From: Alnus glutinosa
Lineage: Eukaryota; Streptophyta; Magnoliopsida; Fagales; Betulaceae
Length of the DNA: 64,000 nt
Reading direction: 5' to 3'
NCBI RefSeq assembly: GCF_958979055.1
Contig: NC_084887.1
Span: 33,334,620 to 33,398,619 of the forward strand
The notes under the pieces are model-generated. The model was not told the origin of the DNA. It saw only the letters and a program-made list of their open reading frames with translations, and did no database searches. Every line of letters starts with the position of its first letter. Positions within the stretch are counted from its first letter, which is position 1. Made by a program: the position numbers and the translations under genes. Below are positions 1 to 10,560 of this stretch, piece by piece.

Positions 1-407
1 CTAATTTTAGATTTTTTTTAAAAAAAAAAAGAAAAAGAAAATAAAAATAAAAATTGTCGTACGAACAAAAATAGTTAAGAATTGTGTCTTAGAATGGCAA
101 CGTATCATATCTTTTTATTAATTTACAAAAATTTGATACAAATTTTTCTTGAACTATGTACGTTTTCAATTTAGGTTTTAAAAATATTACGTGTCTTTTT
201 TAATATGTGAGAAATGTATTGTTTTTTTAATAACAGCAATAAAAAAAAAAAAAAAAAAAGACAAATAATACTTTTAAAAAATGGATTAAAGAAAATTCTT
301 CAAATTTCCACGTTGCTTAATCTTCCTTCTTGAGACAGCGAGGCAACATCGGCTAAAGAGATGGCAACAAACGAAAAGGCTCCTGACCCGAAGCATGTGG
401 TTTCTGG
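1..407. other. AT-rich intergenic DNA, no gene seen
   Basis: This stretch has A/T homopolymer runs (for example 241-259) and no reading frame that resembles a known protein. It lies upstream of the AFP gene and is probably intergenic. A 62-codon open frame starting at 361 runs through the ACGT-rich promoter region and has no recognisable domain. Confidence 0.5.
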
Positions 408-729
408 CCACGTGTCATCTTCTCGTTCGATCACAACTAGTAGTGTTGGAGAATATAGATCGTACACCGAGAGAGAGGGAGGGAGCGAAGAGACAGCCGT
501 TGCGGCTTTACGAGGCCGAGATTATCCAGGACACGTGGCTGTTAGGTGAGTTTCTATTCATAGAATGACACGTGTGTTGTGCGTGTCTGCCTTTCCTACA
601 AAGCGAACGAGGTGTCGCGACTCTTGTTTGGCGTCTCCTCAAGATCTGGTTCCAAAACCCACGTGGTCCTCTGGGGCTCTTCATGGCCTCCACGTGTCGA
701 ATATCTACGACTTCACGGGTGTTTACGTA
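408..729 (+). promoter_or_regulatory. Cluster of ACGT-core (ABRE/G-box) elements upstream of AFP
   Basis: Six ACGT-core motifs lie within about 320 bp: CCACGTGTC at 408-416, GACACGTGGC at 530-539, GACACGTGTG at 567-576, CCACGTGG at 659-666, CCACGTGTCG at 690-699 and TTACGTAA at 722-729. Motifs with ACGTGKC cores are the classic ABA-response elements bound by bZIP factors of the ABI5/AREB class. The downstream gene encodes an ABI5-binding protein, so feedback regulation by ABA is the obvious inference. The motifs are read directly; occupancy and the transcription start are not. Confidence 0.65.
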
Positions 730-1149
730 ATTTCGGCGTGCCCTTTTGGCTTTCGAGCTAAAATGACTTTTTCTGCTTTCAATTATTATTCTAATGTTTT
801 TTGTTTTGTTTTTTTTTCTCTTTCTCTGTGAAGTTTGTTGTCTCTCATTGCCGTGTTTGTTTTCTGGGAAACTGAGAGAAAATGTAGAGTTTCTAATTCT
901 GGACTCGCGGAAGCAATGTTGGAATTGGTTTCTGATGATAAACGTGGAGCTCATTAGCTCTTCTCTGCTTTGTTGTCCACGTTTTTTGTTTTAAAAACAA
1001 ATTTCTATTGGCAAAAAGCTTTCTCTCGTCTAATTGTCCCGGAAAATCCTGCTGAGATTCTACTTTGCCATCAAGTTTGCTCATTTGGGTCTGTGTAAAT
1101 TTGATCGATTTACTCCTAGTGTTTGCTATTTTTTTATTTTATTTTTTTC

Positions 1150-4100
1150 ATGGGACAAGCTGAGGATATTGGAAGCAGAGACCTCCAACAAATGTCCATG
1201 CAAATGAGCAATCTTCCGAGAGATCTGTCGCGGAAACTTGTCTCTGGGAACCATTTTCCTCGAAAATTCGAAGAACCAAGAGAAGATATGGAGGAGCTTG
1301 AGCTAAGCCTCGGGCTCTCATTGAATGGCCGGTTTGGTGTAGACCCTTTAAGAGCCCAGCACCTCATAAGGTCGTCCTCGATACCGGACTTTGCGAACCC
1401 GGGGAGAAACAAAGACGCGGCGTGTGTGGTGCCTATGGCTTGCGCACCGCTCATAAGGACCTGTTCTTTGCCTACGGAGACAGAGGAGTGGAGGAAGAGG
1501 AAGGAGTTGCAGACACTGAGGAGAATGGAGGCGAAGCGGAAGCGGTCAGAGAAGCAGAAGAATTCGAAGGCGGGGAGGGATCGGAACCGGGATATTTGTG
1601 TGGAAGAGGGCTGTGAGGAGGATAGGAAGGTGGAGAGTGGGGATGGGAATTGTCAGAAAGAGCAGCGTGTGAAGGTATTGAATGAGTTTTTGTGCTCGGT
1701 GGCGCCGACTCGGGGGGTTTCTGGTGGTAGAGGAGGTTGTGGTGTTGAATTTAATGGTGAAAATGGGAATGGGTTGGATTGTGGTGATCTGGAGGAGGTA
1801 CCACAACCACCACCATTATCACAGGGGTCAATTGGTTCCCAAGGAAGTGGGTCTTCTGGGATTTCGGAATCTGATAGCCAGCCAGCTCTAGGTAATTGCA
1901 TTACCTTTCTCAGTTCATCATTGTTTTCTTTTCATAACTGTTTTTGCTTGGATTATGGGGCATATTATTCTTAGTTGCGTATCAGATGGATAAGATGCTG
2001 TTTGACCTTACTTCTTTCCCTGTAATGAAGTGTTTGGCAATTAGAAAAATTAGATAAGGGTGGGCAAATTGGTGATTGCATCCGTTGATTCCATTTACTT
2101 TGTGCTTTAATTTTTTTCCCCTTCTTTTTTTAAATGATCAAGATGGATACTCTGGGAATGAGTTTGGATGCGTTTTATTTAGTTTGGTTGGTCTATGTTA
2201 TATAGTTTGTGAATGAATCGCCGTTGACTCGTGTTAGTATAGAGGTGGCTGAGATCCAAAAATGCCATCTAAAGAGTCATAAAATGCCGACTCTAAAGTG
2301 CAATCCAAAGATCCGAAAATGCGATCCAACTCGTCGTTCACCCTCTTAATATGATCAAGAGTCTAATTGTATTCAGTAGTTCTTTTGTTGTTCTCTCTAC
2401 TTGTCTGACCCTTTGGCGTGGCTCTTAGTCAATTTTAGCTTTTCCAAATGTGTTCGCATTGATGTGCATTCTCAGGTGCTTCTATTTATGTATAGAACGG
2501 GTCTCTGTTTTGTCTTCATAAAGTTATAATCTTCATGCAAAATGTAATTCTGAGAAGGATGAGAAACTTCCTCCCTTTTTGAGTTGAGGAGGATTCGAAT
2601 GCTATCTTGTTTTGTTATGGTAATTCCATTAGTGGGGTGGGTATTTTTTTCTTGCCTTGTTACTTATCAAAAAAAATTTTTTTTCTTGCCTTGTTAATGA
2701 ACATGTGTTTTCTTGATTCACTTAGTTAAAATGTTTGCGCTTCTTGACCCTGCTACCGTAACATGGATTTAATTGCAAGTGAATTTTCCTTACATGGAAT
2801 GTATCCCAGACCATCTTTAGCATGTAATAGTATTAGTCTCATGTTATTCTGTATTAGCCAAAACCTGCATTAAGTGTCATATTTGAACATTCAAATCTGA
2901 AAAAGCAAAGGATATCCAGTTGAGTACTGTCCTATAGGTAGCTTGGAAGTAGATCTGCATTGAGCACACTGTCTATAGCTGGCTTGGAATTAGGAGACTA
3001 TGATGAAGATTTATCCCCTTGGCCGACAAATTCGAGGCTACTGAAATCTAGAAGATGAGATGTGCTTGGACCATGTATATTACTCTCTCCATCCTGTAAT
3101 AAATGAAAGTTTATATAACAAGACAGTTCAATGAAACAAACACTCTTCCTATAATGTCTTTAGATGGCTCAAGAAAAGTGAGGTCATGCTTGAAAAAATG
3201 TGGGTTCAAATTCAAGGGTAATATGAGAACATTGAGAAGTTGAAATGAATAATTGTGTTGATTTTTGAAAACTTTCATTTATTTTGGGACAACCTAAAAA
3301 GAAAAGCACATCATCTATCAGGGGGGACAAAGGGAGAATAATTTACATGATAACTGTATACATGAGGAAAGAGGACGCAATCGAAATTTATACTGCTATT
3401 TGAGACGAGTGTTGTTGATGCTCTATTATGTATGGTTCACTGTTTACCAATGCGGGTGCCGGTGCGCGTGGCTCCACGCGCCACTGTTTTTTTCTTCTTT
3501 TCTTTTTTTCCTCCTGTAGCTCTGGCTTTTCTTTGTATTTTGGATTTGCTTTCTTGTATTTGGGGTATTGTTGTGTGGGTTTTGGGGGTATTGTTTGGTT
3601 TTCTTGGGTTTGGGGGGGTTTTTTCTTTGGGGGGTTTTTTTGTATGAGGGGGGGTTACTTTGTATCTGGGTTTTATTGTATCATAGGGGGTTCTTTTGTA
3701 TCTTGGGTGTTTGATGGGGGGTTTCTTTTAAATCTTGGGTTTTATTGTCTTATGGGGGATTACTTTGTATCTTGGGTGTTGGATGGGGGGTTCTATTGGG
3801 TTTTATTTTATTATGGGGGTTACTTTGTATCTTGGGTATTTGTTGGAGGGTTTCTATTGTATCTTGGGTTTCATGTGGGTTTTGGGTGTTGTGAGTATGT
3901 AGTTTCTTATGGTTTTTCATGTGGGCTAGCTGGATTGCTCCTGTGTATACTTCATGTGTACTTAGGGCGCCTTACGCTTTTTTAATGAAATTTTCTTACT
4001 TATAAAAAAAAAAAAAAAATTAATAGCTCAAGGCCATGCTAAATGCTGTGAGAAGTCTCCAAGGAACTGTAAAACTTGGACACTCATTACTTCAAGCTAT

Positions 4101-5283
4101 AGGTAATCCCTTTCTAGAAGACGTATGAGAACATTATGCTTGTTCTTTATTTGGTTATTGAACCGATCAAAACCCATCAGTTTATGGTGATTCCTAGCAT
4201 GGCCAATCAGTGGAGTGATTTTCTGTTTATTGGTGTTTCCCGTACTGGTCCGATTGAGCTACCCATCAACTTTAATTGATAGACAAATACAACTCAATCA
4301 GTATGGGATTGAACTCATAACCTCAGCCTCAACCCCTTGTTTATGGGGAGAGGAGATTCCATTTGGCCCAAAGCCAATTGGTGAATTCATGCATTATGTT
4401 ATCCAAATGAAAATATCAAAATTTGATTTTCTATGCAACAAATAAAGCCTAAGCGAGAAAGCAGAGATATGCTGAAGCAGAAGTCTCTTTCTAAAGCTGA
4501 ATTGAGGGTACATCAGATGAGGCTTTTGGTTTTGAATGTTTCAATATCGTAGTGTTTGTGATTTGTTGGGCTTGATCAGACTGACTTTGTTTCTTAGCAT
4601 GGTACAGAAACCTGAATTCTATTGGTGCCGTTCTCTTGCACAGCTCCATATTGATTTTTGGCATTTAGATTGATTGGCAATGAGTTTTCGTACGAGGCAT
4701 TTATCCTTCTGATCGTTGTTATAGTAGACTTGTTTGAAAGTTTATTGTCGGAAATATCATGCCATGCAAGTAGAACCACGGTTCTGTAGAAGATCACAAT
4801 TGTTTCCTGTAGTCTGTGCTATTCCTGGATTCTTTCATCAACCCACTTATGCTTTTACATGTTTTGCATTATGCAGCAAGAATGAACAAATGCGTAGAAG
4901 CGAGAAATCCTCAGTCTTCACCAGAATGTGAGCAGAAACCAGCAGTCTACACCGGGACGACGATCAATGGAAAATCAAACAAGTTTGCTGCAGTGGTGGC
5001 ACAGAATCAGTCTAATAAACCAAGGGATGCTGACAAGGGAGCTAAGGATATTGTGAGGAATGTGTTGGAAGGTATGCCTAGCGTGTCTACGAGGGGTGAC
5101 GGCCCCAATGGGAAAAGGATAGAAGGTTTTCTTTACAGATATAGGAAGGGTGAGGAAGTGAGGATAGTGTGTGTTTGTCACGGCAACTTTCTATCTCCTG
5201 CCGAGTTTGTCAAGCATGCTGGTGGCGGTGATGTGGCACACCCCCTAAAACATATAGTAGTTAACCCTACTCCCTTTTTGTAA
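1150..5283 (+). CDS. AFP: Ninja-family protein (ABI5-binding protein, AFP2/AFP3-like)
   Basis: Two coding exons, 1150-1891 and 4877-5283, join in phase (AG|GTAATT donor, GCAG acceptor, split codon G|CA) to give about 382 residues. The in-frame ATG at 1150 is preferred because the codons before it (MLFFYFIFF) are an AT-rich leader. Visible features are the EAR motif LELSLGLSL at about residues 49-57, a basic stretch [14 protein letters not shown] near residue 120, a Ser/Gly-rich part, and a C-terminal Jas/TDBD-type domain from [20 protein letters not shown] to HPLKHIVV (about 316-378). Family knowledge: AFP/NINJA adaptors recruit TOPLESS corepressors to ABI5-type bZIPs or JAZ proteins in the nucleus and damp ABA or jasmonate responses. 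The intron is unusually long (about 3 kb) and hosts several transposon remnants. An extra small exon inside it cannot be excluded. Confidence 0.9.
2644..2696 (+). mobile_element. Minimal LINE 3' tail insertion with target-site duplication
   Basis: Two copies of TTTTTTTCTTGCCTTGTTA (2644-2662 and 2678-2696, with one extra T at 2677) flank only 14 bp, CTTATCAAAAAAAA (2663-2676). The 14 bp is what the 3' end of plant L1-type LINEs looks like (ACTTATC followed by poly-A), and the direct repeat is a 19-bp duplication of LINE type. I read it as an extreme 5'-truncated LINE insertion in the AFP intron. Confidence 0.6.
3081..3340. mobile_element. Stowaway-like (Tc1/mariner) MITE
   Basis: The left end TACTCTCTCCATCCTGTAAT and the right end, reverse-complemented (TATTCTCCCTTTGTCCCCCC), have the typical Stowaway CTCCCTCCGTCC-type termini next to TA dinucleotides. 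Inner arms ATAAATGAAAGTTT (left) and AAACTTTCATTTAT (right) are also inverted. The element is about 256 bp with diverged arms, is non-coding, and lies inside the AFP intron. Confidence 0.65.
3430..4018 (+). mobile_element. 5'-truncated LINE 3' end with G/T-rich repeats
   Basis: The segment ends with CTTAGGGCGCCTTACGC, then TTTTTTAATGAAATTTTCTTACTTAT and a 15-base poly-A tract (about 4004-4018). That is the usual 3' terminus of plant L1-type LINEs. Before it lies a strongly strand-biased G/T region (about 3530-3900) made of loose repeats of about 60 bp containing CTTGGGTGTTTGATGGGGGG and ACTTTGTATCTTGGGT. An open frame of 185 codons through it is low-complexity (Gly/Phe/Trp-rich) and is not taken as a gene. 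The left boundary is uncertain and no clear target-site duplication was found. Confidence 0.5.
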
Positions 5284-5580
5284 CAACAAAGAAAAGGATC
5301 GATTTTCTCTTCCATGTTTTTTGTTTTGAGTTTTTCTTGCGTTCTAATGGTCTGGGCAGTGTATTCTAGTGTATTGTATTCAGTACATGAACCTGCTTCT
5401 TCAAAAGGTGAAGATGGTTATAGAACATATGAATTTCATCTGTATTTTATTATGAGAAATGGATTTGGGAAATACCGTCGGTTTCTTCTTTAATATGAAG
5501 TATTCAACTGGGTATTAAGAAGTCTAATCCAAGAGATAAAGGGAAATACTGTAAACATGCGGTGTAATCATATATCTATA
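5284..5580. other. AFP 3' flank
   Basis: This AT-rich stretch follows the AFP stop codon and probably includes its 3' untranslated region. Nothing else is recognised. Confidence 0.5.
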
Positions 5581-5699
5581 AGATATAAAAGCCGATTGGT
5601 GTTTTTTGCAATTCTTTTTTTTTTCCCCACTCGAAAAGGCCTACGCCAAAAGGGTTTCCCGATTCCACCCATTCGATAGTTCCGCTCGATTCTTCTCTC

Positions 5700-5730
<31 letters not shown>

Positions 5731-6350
5731 GTGTAGATCGGTGGGTTTCTTCTGGTTTTCTCAGCGTTTGGGGGTTTTGGAGGTTTCATCGGCTTCGTCA
5801 ACAGCATTTGAAGCCACCATCTTCAAAGCCAAACCCACTACTTTGTTGAAGGCTTCAGTCAGGTAGGTTTGTTTGTGGCATATTAAGTTTGACCGGTCTG
5901 TTCTTGTGGAGAAGACGCTTCACCGTGGATGCAGCTGAGAGAAAAGCCGAGAGGCAGGTGAAAGCATAGACGTGAAAGAACGTTAACAAACGGCAGTGTG
6001 TTCTGTTTCGAAAACAAAAAGCTCGGCCAAAAAGGGTCGTTTTGCAACTCATGAACCACCCCAAGTGATTGACATATACACAGGTGAAGACCATGACAAT
6101 TGCAGTTGCATAGACCATGAATATCTGATCTGCAAGCCTAAGCTCTGCAAATCATTCAAGGATATGAATAATTTGTATGCATCAGAAACAAATAGGAAAC
6201 AATCGGATTATCAAATGATTAACCAAACTTCCCCAGAAATATCTCTATTCTATGGTTTTATTGAACAACAAATAAAACTGAAGTACAAGTATAGAACGTG
6301 GAAAACTAATATCTGCATTCTTCTGCAGATTCATCAGCAAGCCCCCTAAT
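5580..6350 (+). other. Promoter/leader-like segment without a recognisable protein
   Basis: GATATAAAAG with a nearby ATTGG (5579-5600) looks like a TATA box with a CCAAT-type box. It is followed by a long C/T tract (5693-5730) and a possible donor CAG|GTAGGT near 5862, which resembles the 5' leader of a plant transcript. Beyond it only short ATG frames occur; the longest open frame (5996-6349) shows no known domain. It could be a non-coding transcript, the orphaned 5' end of a lost gene, or chance. It lies just downstream of the 3' end of the RPK2-like gene on the other strand. Confidence 0.3.
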
Positions 6351-6531
6351 CAGGGAAACAACTTGAAAAAATGGGGGCAAACCTATATTACAATTTACAA
6401 GTGGATTAACTACAATTTAGAACTCAAGCTAAGGGCAGTCCACGAAGAGGACAGAGTGCAAAAGCACAAATTACAATGAGGCTTACCTCCTACAAATTGC
6501 TACGTTAATTACTGAAAGTCTCACCAGGCAC

Positions 6532-9500
6532 TTAACATGATGGGGGTTGAAGTTGCTTCAGCCGCCGTACAACTTGCTTCATTGTAGGCCTGGTAGAGAG
6601 AGAGTCAACCGTACACACAACTGCCAAGTGTAAAACTTCTACTAAATCATCATGGGGACCTGCATCCCATAACCCTGCAGTAAAGAACTCCTTTGCACGG
6701 CCCTGTCGCAGGAGCATACATGCCCAAGCAACAATGTTGAAACCATTCCCATATGGGGAAAATGAAGGATCCAGAGCTTTCTTGTCTGAGAGTAACTCAA
6801 GAAGCACCACACCATAACTGTACACATCAGCCTTATCGGAAACACGGCAAGTCATTGCATACTCTGGAGCAACATATCCAAAAGTTCCAGCCACACCAGT
6901 GGTAGCGTGGGTTTCTGAAGTTCCCAAAAGCCTGGCCAATCCAAAGTCAGACAGATAAGCATTGAAATCATCATCCAACAAGATATTGCTGGGCTTCACG
7001 TCGCGATGAAGGACACGCGGTACGCACTGATCATGTAAGTAGGCAAGTGCACGGGATATATCCAGTGCAATCTTGTGAAGTATCCTCCAGTCCACTGCCC
7101 TTGTGGATCTTTCCTGGATGAACTTTTCCAAATTACCACCTGGCAAATAATTATAGATAAGGAACATCTCTGTTTCACTGGCATGATAACCAATCAAAGT
7201 TACAAGATTTGGATGACGGAGCCTGCCAAGGGTTTTAATTTCTGCATCGAACTGTTGAACCCCCTGGAAACGTCCAACTGAAAGCCGTTTTATTGCCACT
7301 AGAACGCTAGGTGAGATCTCTGCCTTGTAGGTTGCCCCAAAACCTCCATTCCCGATGCAGTTGCTAGCATTGAAATTCACTGTGGCCCGCACAACATTGT
7401 CAAAGGTCAATGGAACCCCAATGTCAGTAAATACAGTTACTTCCTTCCTGACAGACCCAGTAACTTTGGACTTTGGGTTCCACTTTCGGGTATAGAAGAA
7501 TAGCACAATCAGAGCAAGAAGAACTGAGACAATGGCTGATGCAGATGTTATGGATGCTATCTCAATTGAATTGAAACCACTATTCCGACTTTCTTGGGAT
7601 GGTTGAGCAGCAGTAACAGAATTTGAGTTGCCATCCGCTCCTTGCAGATCTGAAGATGGCGATGTCAGAGAAGACATCTGGCAAGACCGTAGATGTGGAT
7701 TACCAAGAGCACTACTGCATTTTATCAAGCTACCATTCAATGGCAGTGACCCAGACAAATTATTGAAGGAAACATTGAATGCTGAGAGCGTGGTTACATT
7801 GGCCAAACCAGAAGGAATCTGCCCGGAGAGATTATTGTTGTTAAGCAGAAGAACAGTCAGGTGTTTCAAGTTTCCAAGATCTTTTGGAATTTCCCCAGTG
7901 AGAGAGTTTGATGAAAGGTCCAGCTCTTCCAAATACTGCAACTGCCCCAAGCTAGAAGGAATGAAGCCAGTGAGATTATTACCAGCCAAAGAGAGATGCT
8001 TCAGGTTCCTTATCTCACTGAGATTGGAAGGTATTTGACCAAGCAACAGGTTCCAACTCAAGTTAAGGGTAACAAGGGACACCAACTCCCTGAAACTGGG
8101 GGGAATGGGTCCAGTAATTCCATTTGCAGATGCATCAAAAAATTGAAGAGATTTGCACCTTGTACCAAATTCAGCAGGAAATTGACCATGTATTTTATTG
8201 TTGCTAACATTGACAATCAGTGCATCCAACCCTTCGCACTTCTCAAATAAGGCACCAGGAAATGGTCCGGTGAGCCTGTTTTCCCCAGCAAGAAATGTGT
8301 AAACTGTTTGCTTTCCCAATCTTTCAGCTGCAATTGGCATAGACTGGATAGTGCCAGTAAAGTTATTGTGCCTAAAATTGTGAAATACAGCAAGACCACC
8401 ATCTTCTCCAAGTGATTGAGGAGTTCCAACTTGGGCTTTAGAAGTGAAAAATGATAGATACAAAGAAGATGGATCACTCCCACGTTCAGGAGGACTTCCA
8501 TTTGAGAAAGGAACAGGACGGCAAGTGCTTTCAGAAAATTTAGGTATTGTACCCGACAAGGCATTCCCACTGACATCAAACACAGTCATACAAGGAACTG
8601 GAAGTTTGTCAACAAGTTCCCCAGTAAGCCTGTTTGAGCTTATGTCTAGAAAATGCAGCTTCTTGCAGCGACTAAGCCCATCAGAAAATTCCCCAGTGAA
8701 ATAATTCTGAGCCAAATTCATCATCTCTAAGTTCTCGCAAACACCCCAACTGCTCGGGAATGAGCCCTCAAGAGTTGCCCTTGGTGCCCATAATACTCTC
8801 AACTTAGGAAGCATTGTGATTTCCACAGGAATCGTGCCTTCCAAAAAATTAAAATCATCATTCACCGTACCCACTTGCTCCCGCGAAGAGTCCCTGGTTG
8901 TATCATTAACTCTCAGATGTGGATCAAACAGATTTGATAGCACTAGAACAGACAATTCAGAACAATTGCCAAGCGCAGAAGGTATCAGACCGCTTAAGCT
9001 ATTCCTTGAAACATCCAGCACTTGAAGCTTCTGAAGCTGACCTAGCTCAGCCGGAATAGCCTCTTCCAACAAATTTGAATACAACAAAAGCGACTGCAAC
9101 TGACCACAATTCCCCAAACTCCTCGGAATTTCACCGACCAAGACATTATCAGACAAGTCCAGATGCTCAAGCTTCCGACACTTCTCCCCAATCTCACTAG
9201 GAACCTGCCCAGTAAGCCGATTAAACGGCAAATACACCCCCGTCAACCCACCAACAAACCCTGGTACCGTCCCGTTCAAATCGTTCCCTGCTAAATTCAA
9301 GATCTCTAAGCTCACACAATTTGAAAGCGAGCTCGGTATCTCCCCCACAATCCTATTAAACCCGAGATTAAGAACGCGCAAATTCCTCAAACCCACAAAC
9401 TGAACCGGCACCGACCCAGTTACTGAATTTCCCTCTAGATCAAGAACCTCAAGCTTCTCCATGCCCCAAATTTCACCAGGAATTTCTCCATCAAAACCAT

Positions 9501-9951
9501 TAAAGGGAAGCGATAAAATCCTAAGCTCACTAAGCTCAGCAATCACAGGCAACAATTTCCCAACCAACTTTCCTCTACTATTCAAACAGTTCCTCCTAAT
9601 CCCAAAACCATAAAGCGGAAATTTTGCGAAATCGGAACACGAATTACCTTCGAGGCCATTCCCGGTCACGTTTAGCGAAACGACGCGGGAATTCGAGTCG
9701 CAGGAGACGCCGAACCACGAGCAGTGACCTGAACTTCCGGAGTCCCAGCTCGAGAGCAAGCCTGAAGGGTCTGAGACCGAGGTCTTCCACTGGAGGAGCA
9801 CCGATTTGTCCGAATCAGCGAAAACGACTCCACTTTGAGAAAGATAGAAGGCCCACAACAGCAAGAGCTTCAGTAGGAGCACGGGAGACATGGGTCTGTG
9901 AAAAGAGTGCCATTTGATCACTGAAGAGGAAGAAGAAGAAGAGGAACCCAT
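6532..9951 (-). CDS. RPK2: LRR receptor-like Ser/Thr kinase, RPK2/TOADSTOOL2 type
   Basis: One uninterrupted frame encodes 1139 residues, matching the intronless RPK2 family (about 1150 aa). Order: an N-terminal Ser run and hydrophobic signal segment (about 20-45, [14 protein letters not shown]), the LRRNT domain ([20 protein letters not shown]), some 20 leucine-rich repeats of the xLxxLxxLxLxxNxLxGxIP kind (about 120-740, with a non-repeat island near 480-560), a transmembrane helix (about 797-822) and a cytoplasmic kinase. The kinase keeps the glycine loop [25 protein letters not shown] (about 981), SDFGLAR (about 1002) and [11 protein letters not shown], so it should be catalytically competent. 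In Arabidopsis RPK2 acts in CLE peptide signalling in meristems, embryo patterning and anther development. Function here is inferred from family membership. Confidence 0.95.
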   Translation of the reverse strand: MGSSSSSSSSVIKWHSFHRPMSPVLLLKLLLLWAFYLSQSGVVFADSDKSVLLQWKTSVSDPSGLLSSWDSGSSGHCSWFGVSCDSNSRVVSLNVTGNGLEGNSCSDFAKFPLYGFGIRRNCLNSRGKLVGKLLPVIAELSELRILSLPFNGFDGEIPGEIWGMEKLEVLDLEGNSVTGSVPVQFVGLRNLRVLNLGFNRIVGEIPSSLSNCVSLEILNLAGNDLNGTVPGFVGGLTGVYLPFNRLTGQVPSEIGEKCRKLEHLDLSDNVLVGEIPRSLGNCGQLQSLLLYSNLLEEAIPAELGQLQKLQVLDVSRNSLSGLIPSALGNCSELSVLVLSNLFDPHLRVNDTTRDSSREQVGTVNDDFNFLEGTIPVEITMLPKLRVLWAPRATLEGSFPSSWGVCENLEMMNLAQNYFTGEFSDGLSRCKKLHFLDISSNRLTGELVDKLPVPCMTVFDVSGNALSGTIPKFSESTCRPVPFSNGSPPERGSDPSSLYLSFFTSKAQVGTPQSLGEDGGLAVFHNFRHNNFTGTIQSMPIAAERLGKQTVYTFLAGENRLTGPFPGALFEKCEGLDALIVNVSNNKIHGQFPAEFGTRCKSLQFFDASANGITGPIPPSFRELVSLVTLNLSWNLLLGQIPSNLSEIRNLKHLSLAGNNLTGFIPSSLGQLQYLEELDLSSNSLTGEIPKDLGNLKHLTVLLLNNNNLSGQIPSGLANVTTLSAFNVSFNNLSGSLPLNGSLIKCSSALGNPHLRSCQMSSLTSPSSDLQGADGNSNSVTAAQPSQESRNSGFNSIEIASITSASAIVSVLLALIVLFFYTRKWNPKSKVTGSVRKEVTVFTDIGVPLTFDNVVRATVNFNASNCIGNGGFGATYKAEISPSVLVAIKRLSVGRFQGVQQFDAEIKTLGRLRHPNLVTLIGYHASETEMFLIYNYLPGGNLEKFIQERSTRAVDWRILHKIALDISRALAYLHDQCVPRVLHRDVKPSNILLDDDFNAYLSDFGLARLLGTSETHATTGVAGTFGYVAPEYAMTCRVSDKADVYSYGVVLLELLSDKKALDPSFSPYGNGFNIVAWACMLLRQGRAKEFFTAGLWDAGPHDDLVEVLHLAVVCTVDSLSTRPTMKQVVRRLKQLQPPSC

Positions 9952-10560
9952 TTCTGAACACCTGAAAGGGTGTCCAAAACCCTAAGAATTAAACCCAAAC
10001 CCTTCTCTTTCAGTTGCCGAGAAAGATTAGGGTTTTTTTTCCTTTGAAAACCCTAACCCTAATTTTGGTTCTTTAGAGAGACAGACAGAGAAGAGAGTGA
10101 AGAGAGAGAAGATTCAACTCAACTCTGTTCTTTAGAGAAAACGCGTTTTTCTTTCTTTGCCTTCTTTTCTCTCTCTCTCTCTCTCCCTTTTTTTTTTTGG
10201 TTTCATTCTTGTTCTTCGTCTTCTTTGGTTTTTCTTTTTTTTTTTTTTCTTTTTTTCCCCTTTAAAGTGGGTTTTGGATTATTATTTATTTATTTATTTA
10301 TTATCATTTTTCAAAATTAGGGCTTTGTCGGTTTTTGGTGGGTGATGTGGGTCCGGTGAACATACCCCGGGGCAGAAGTGGGGTCCACTGCCGGTCAATA
10401 AACGCATCACCGTCGTCAATTTTGGGGGTCGCCTTGGTCGTTGGGCTGGGCTTAATGAGGTTAAAAAGATTTCTTAAAGTTTCCAACACGTGGCTCCATA
10501 TAAAGGTACCCACGTGGGATGCCCTTCCAGAAGGTGAAGCGGGCCCCACAGACTTTTTGA
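9952..10560 (-). promoter_or_regulatory. RPK2 leader and promoter with telo-boxes and C/T tracts
   Basis: Directly upstream of the RPK2 ATG are telo-box repeats: AAAACCCTAA at 9977-9986, TTAGGGTTT at 10027-10035, and AAAACCCTAACCCTAA at about 10047-10062. Long T-rich/CT tracts follow (10143-10260), then ACGT motifs at 10487-10494 and 10510-10517 around CCATATAAAGG, a possible distal TATA. Telo-boxes in plant 5' leaders are known binding sites of TRB/AtPuralpha-type factors. The transcription start cannot be placed. Confidence 0.45.

Noticed and set aside
508-954. 148-codon minus-strand frame over the AFP promoter
   Set aside because: There is no recognisable domain, and it overlaps the ACGT-rich promoter on the opposite strand.
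3428-3985. 185-codon Gly/Phe/Trp-rich frame in the AFP intron
   Set aside because: It is the translation of a G/T low-complexity array ahead of a LINE-like poly-A tail, inside an intron; no real protein has this composition.
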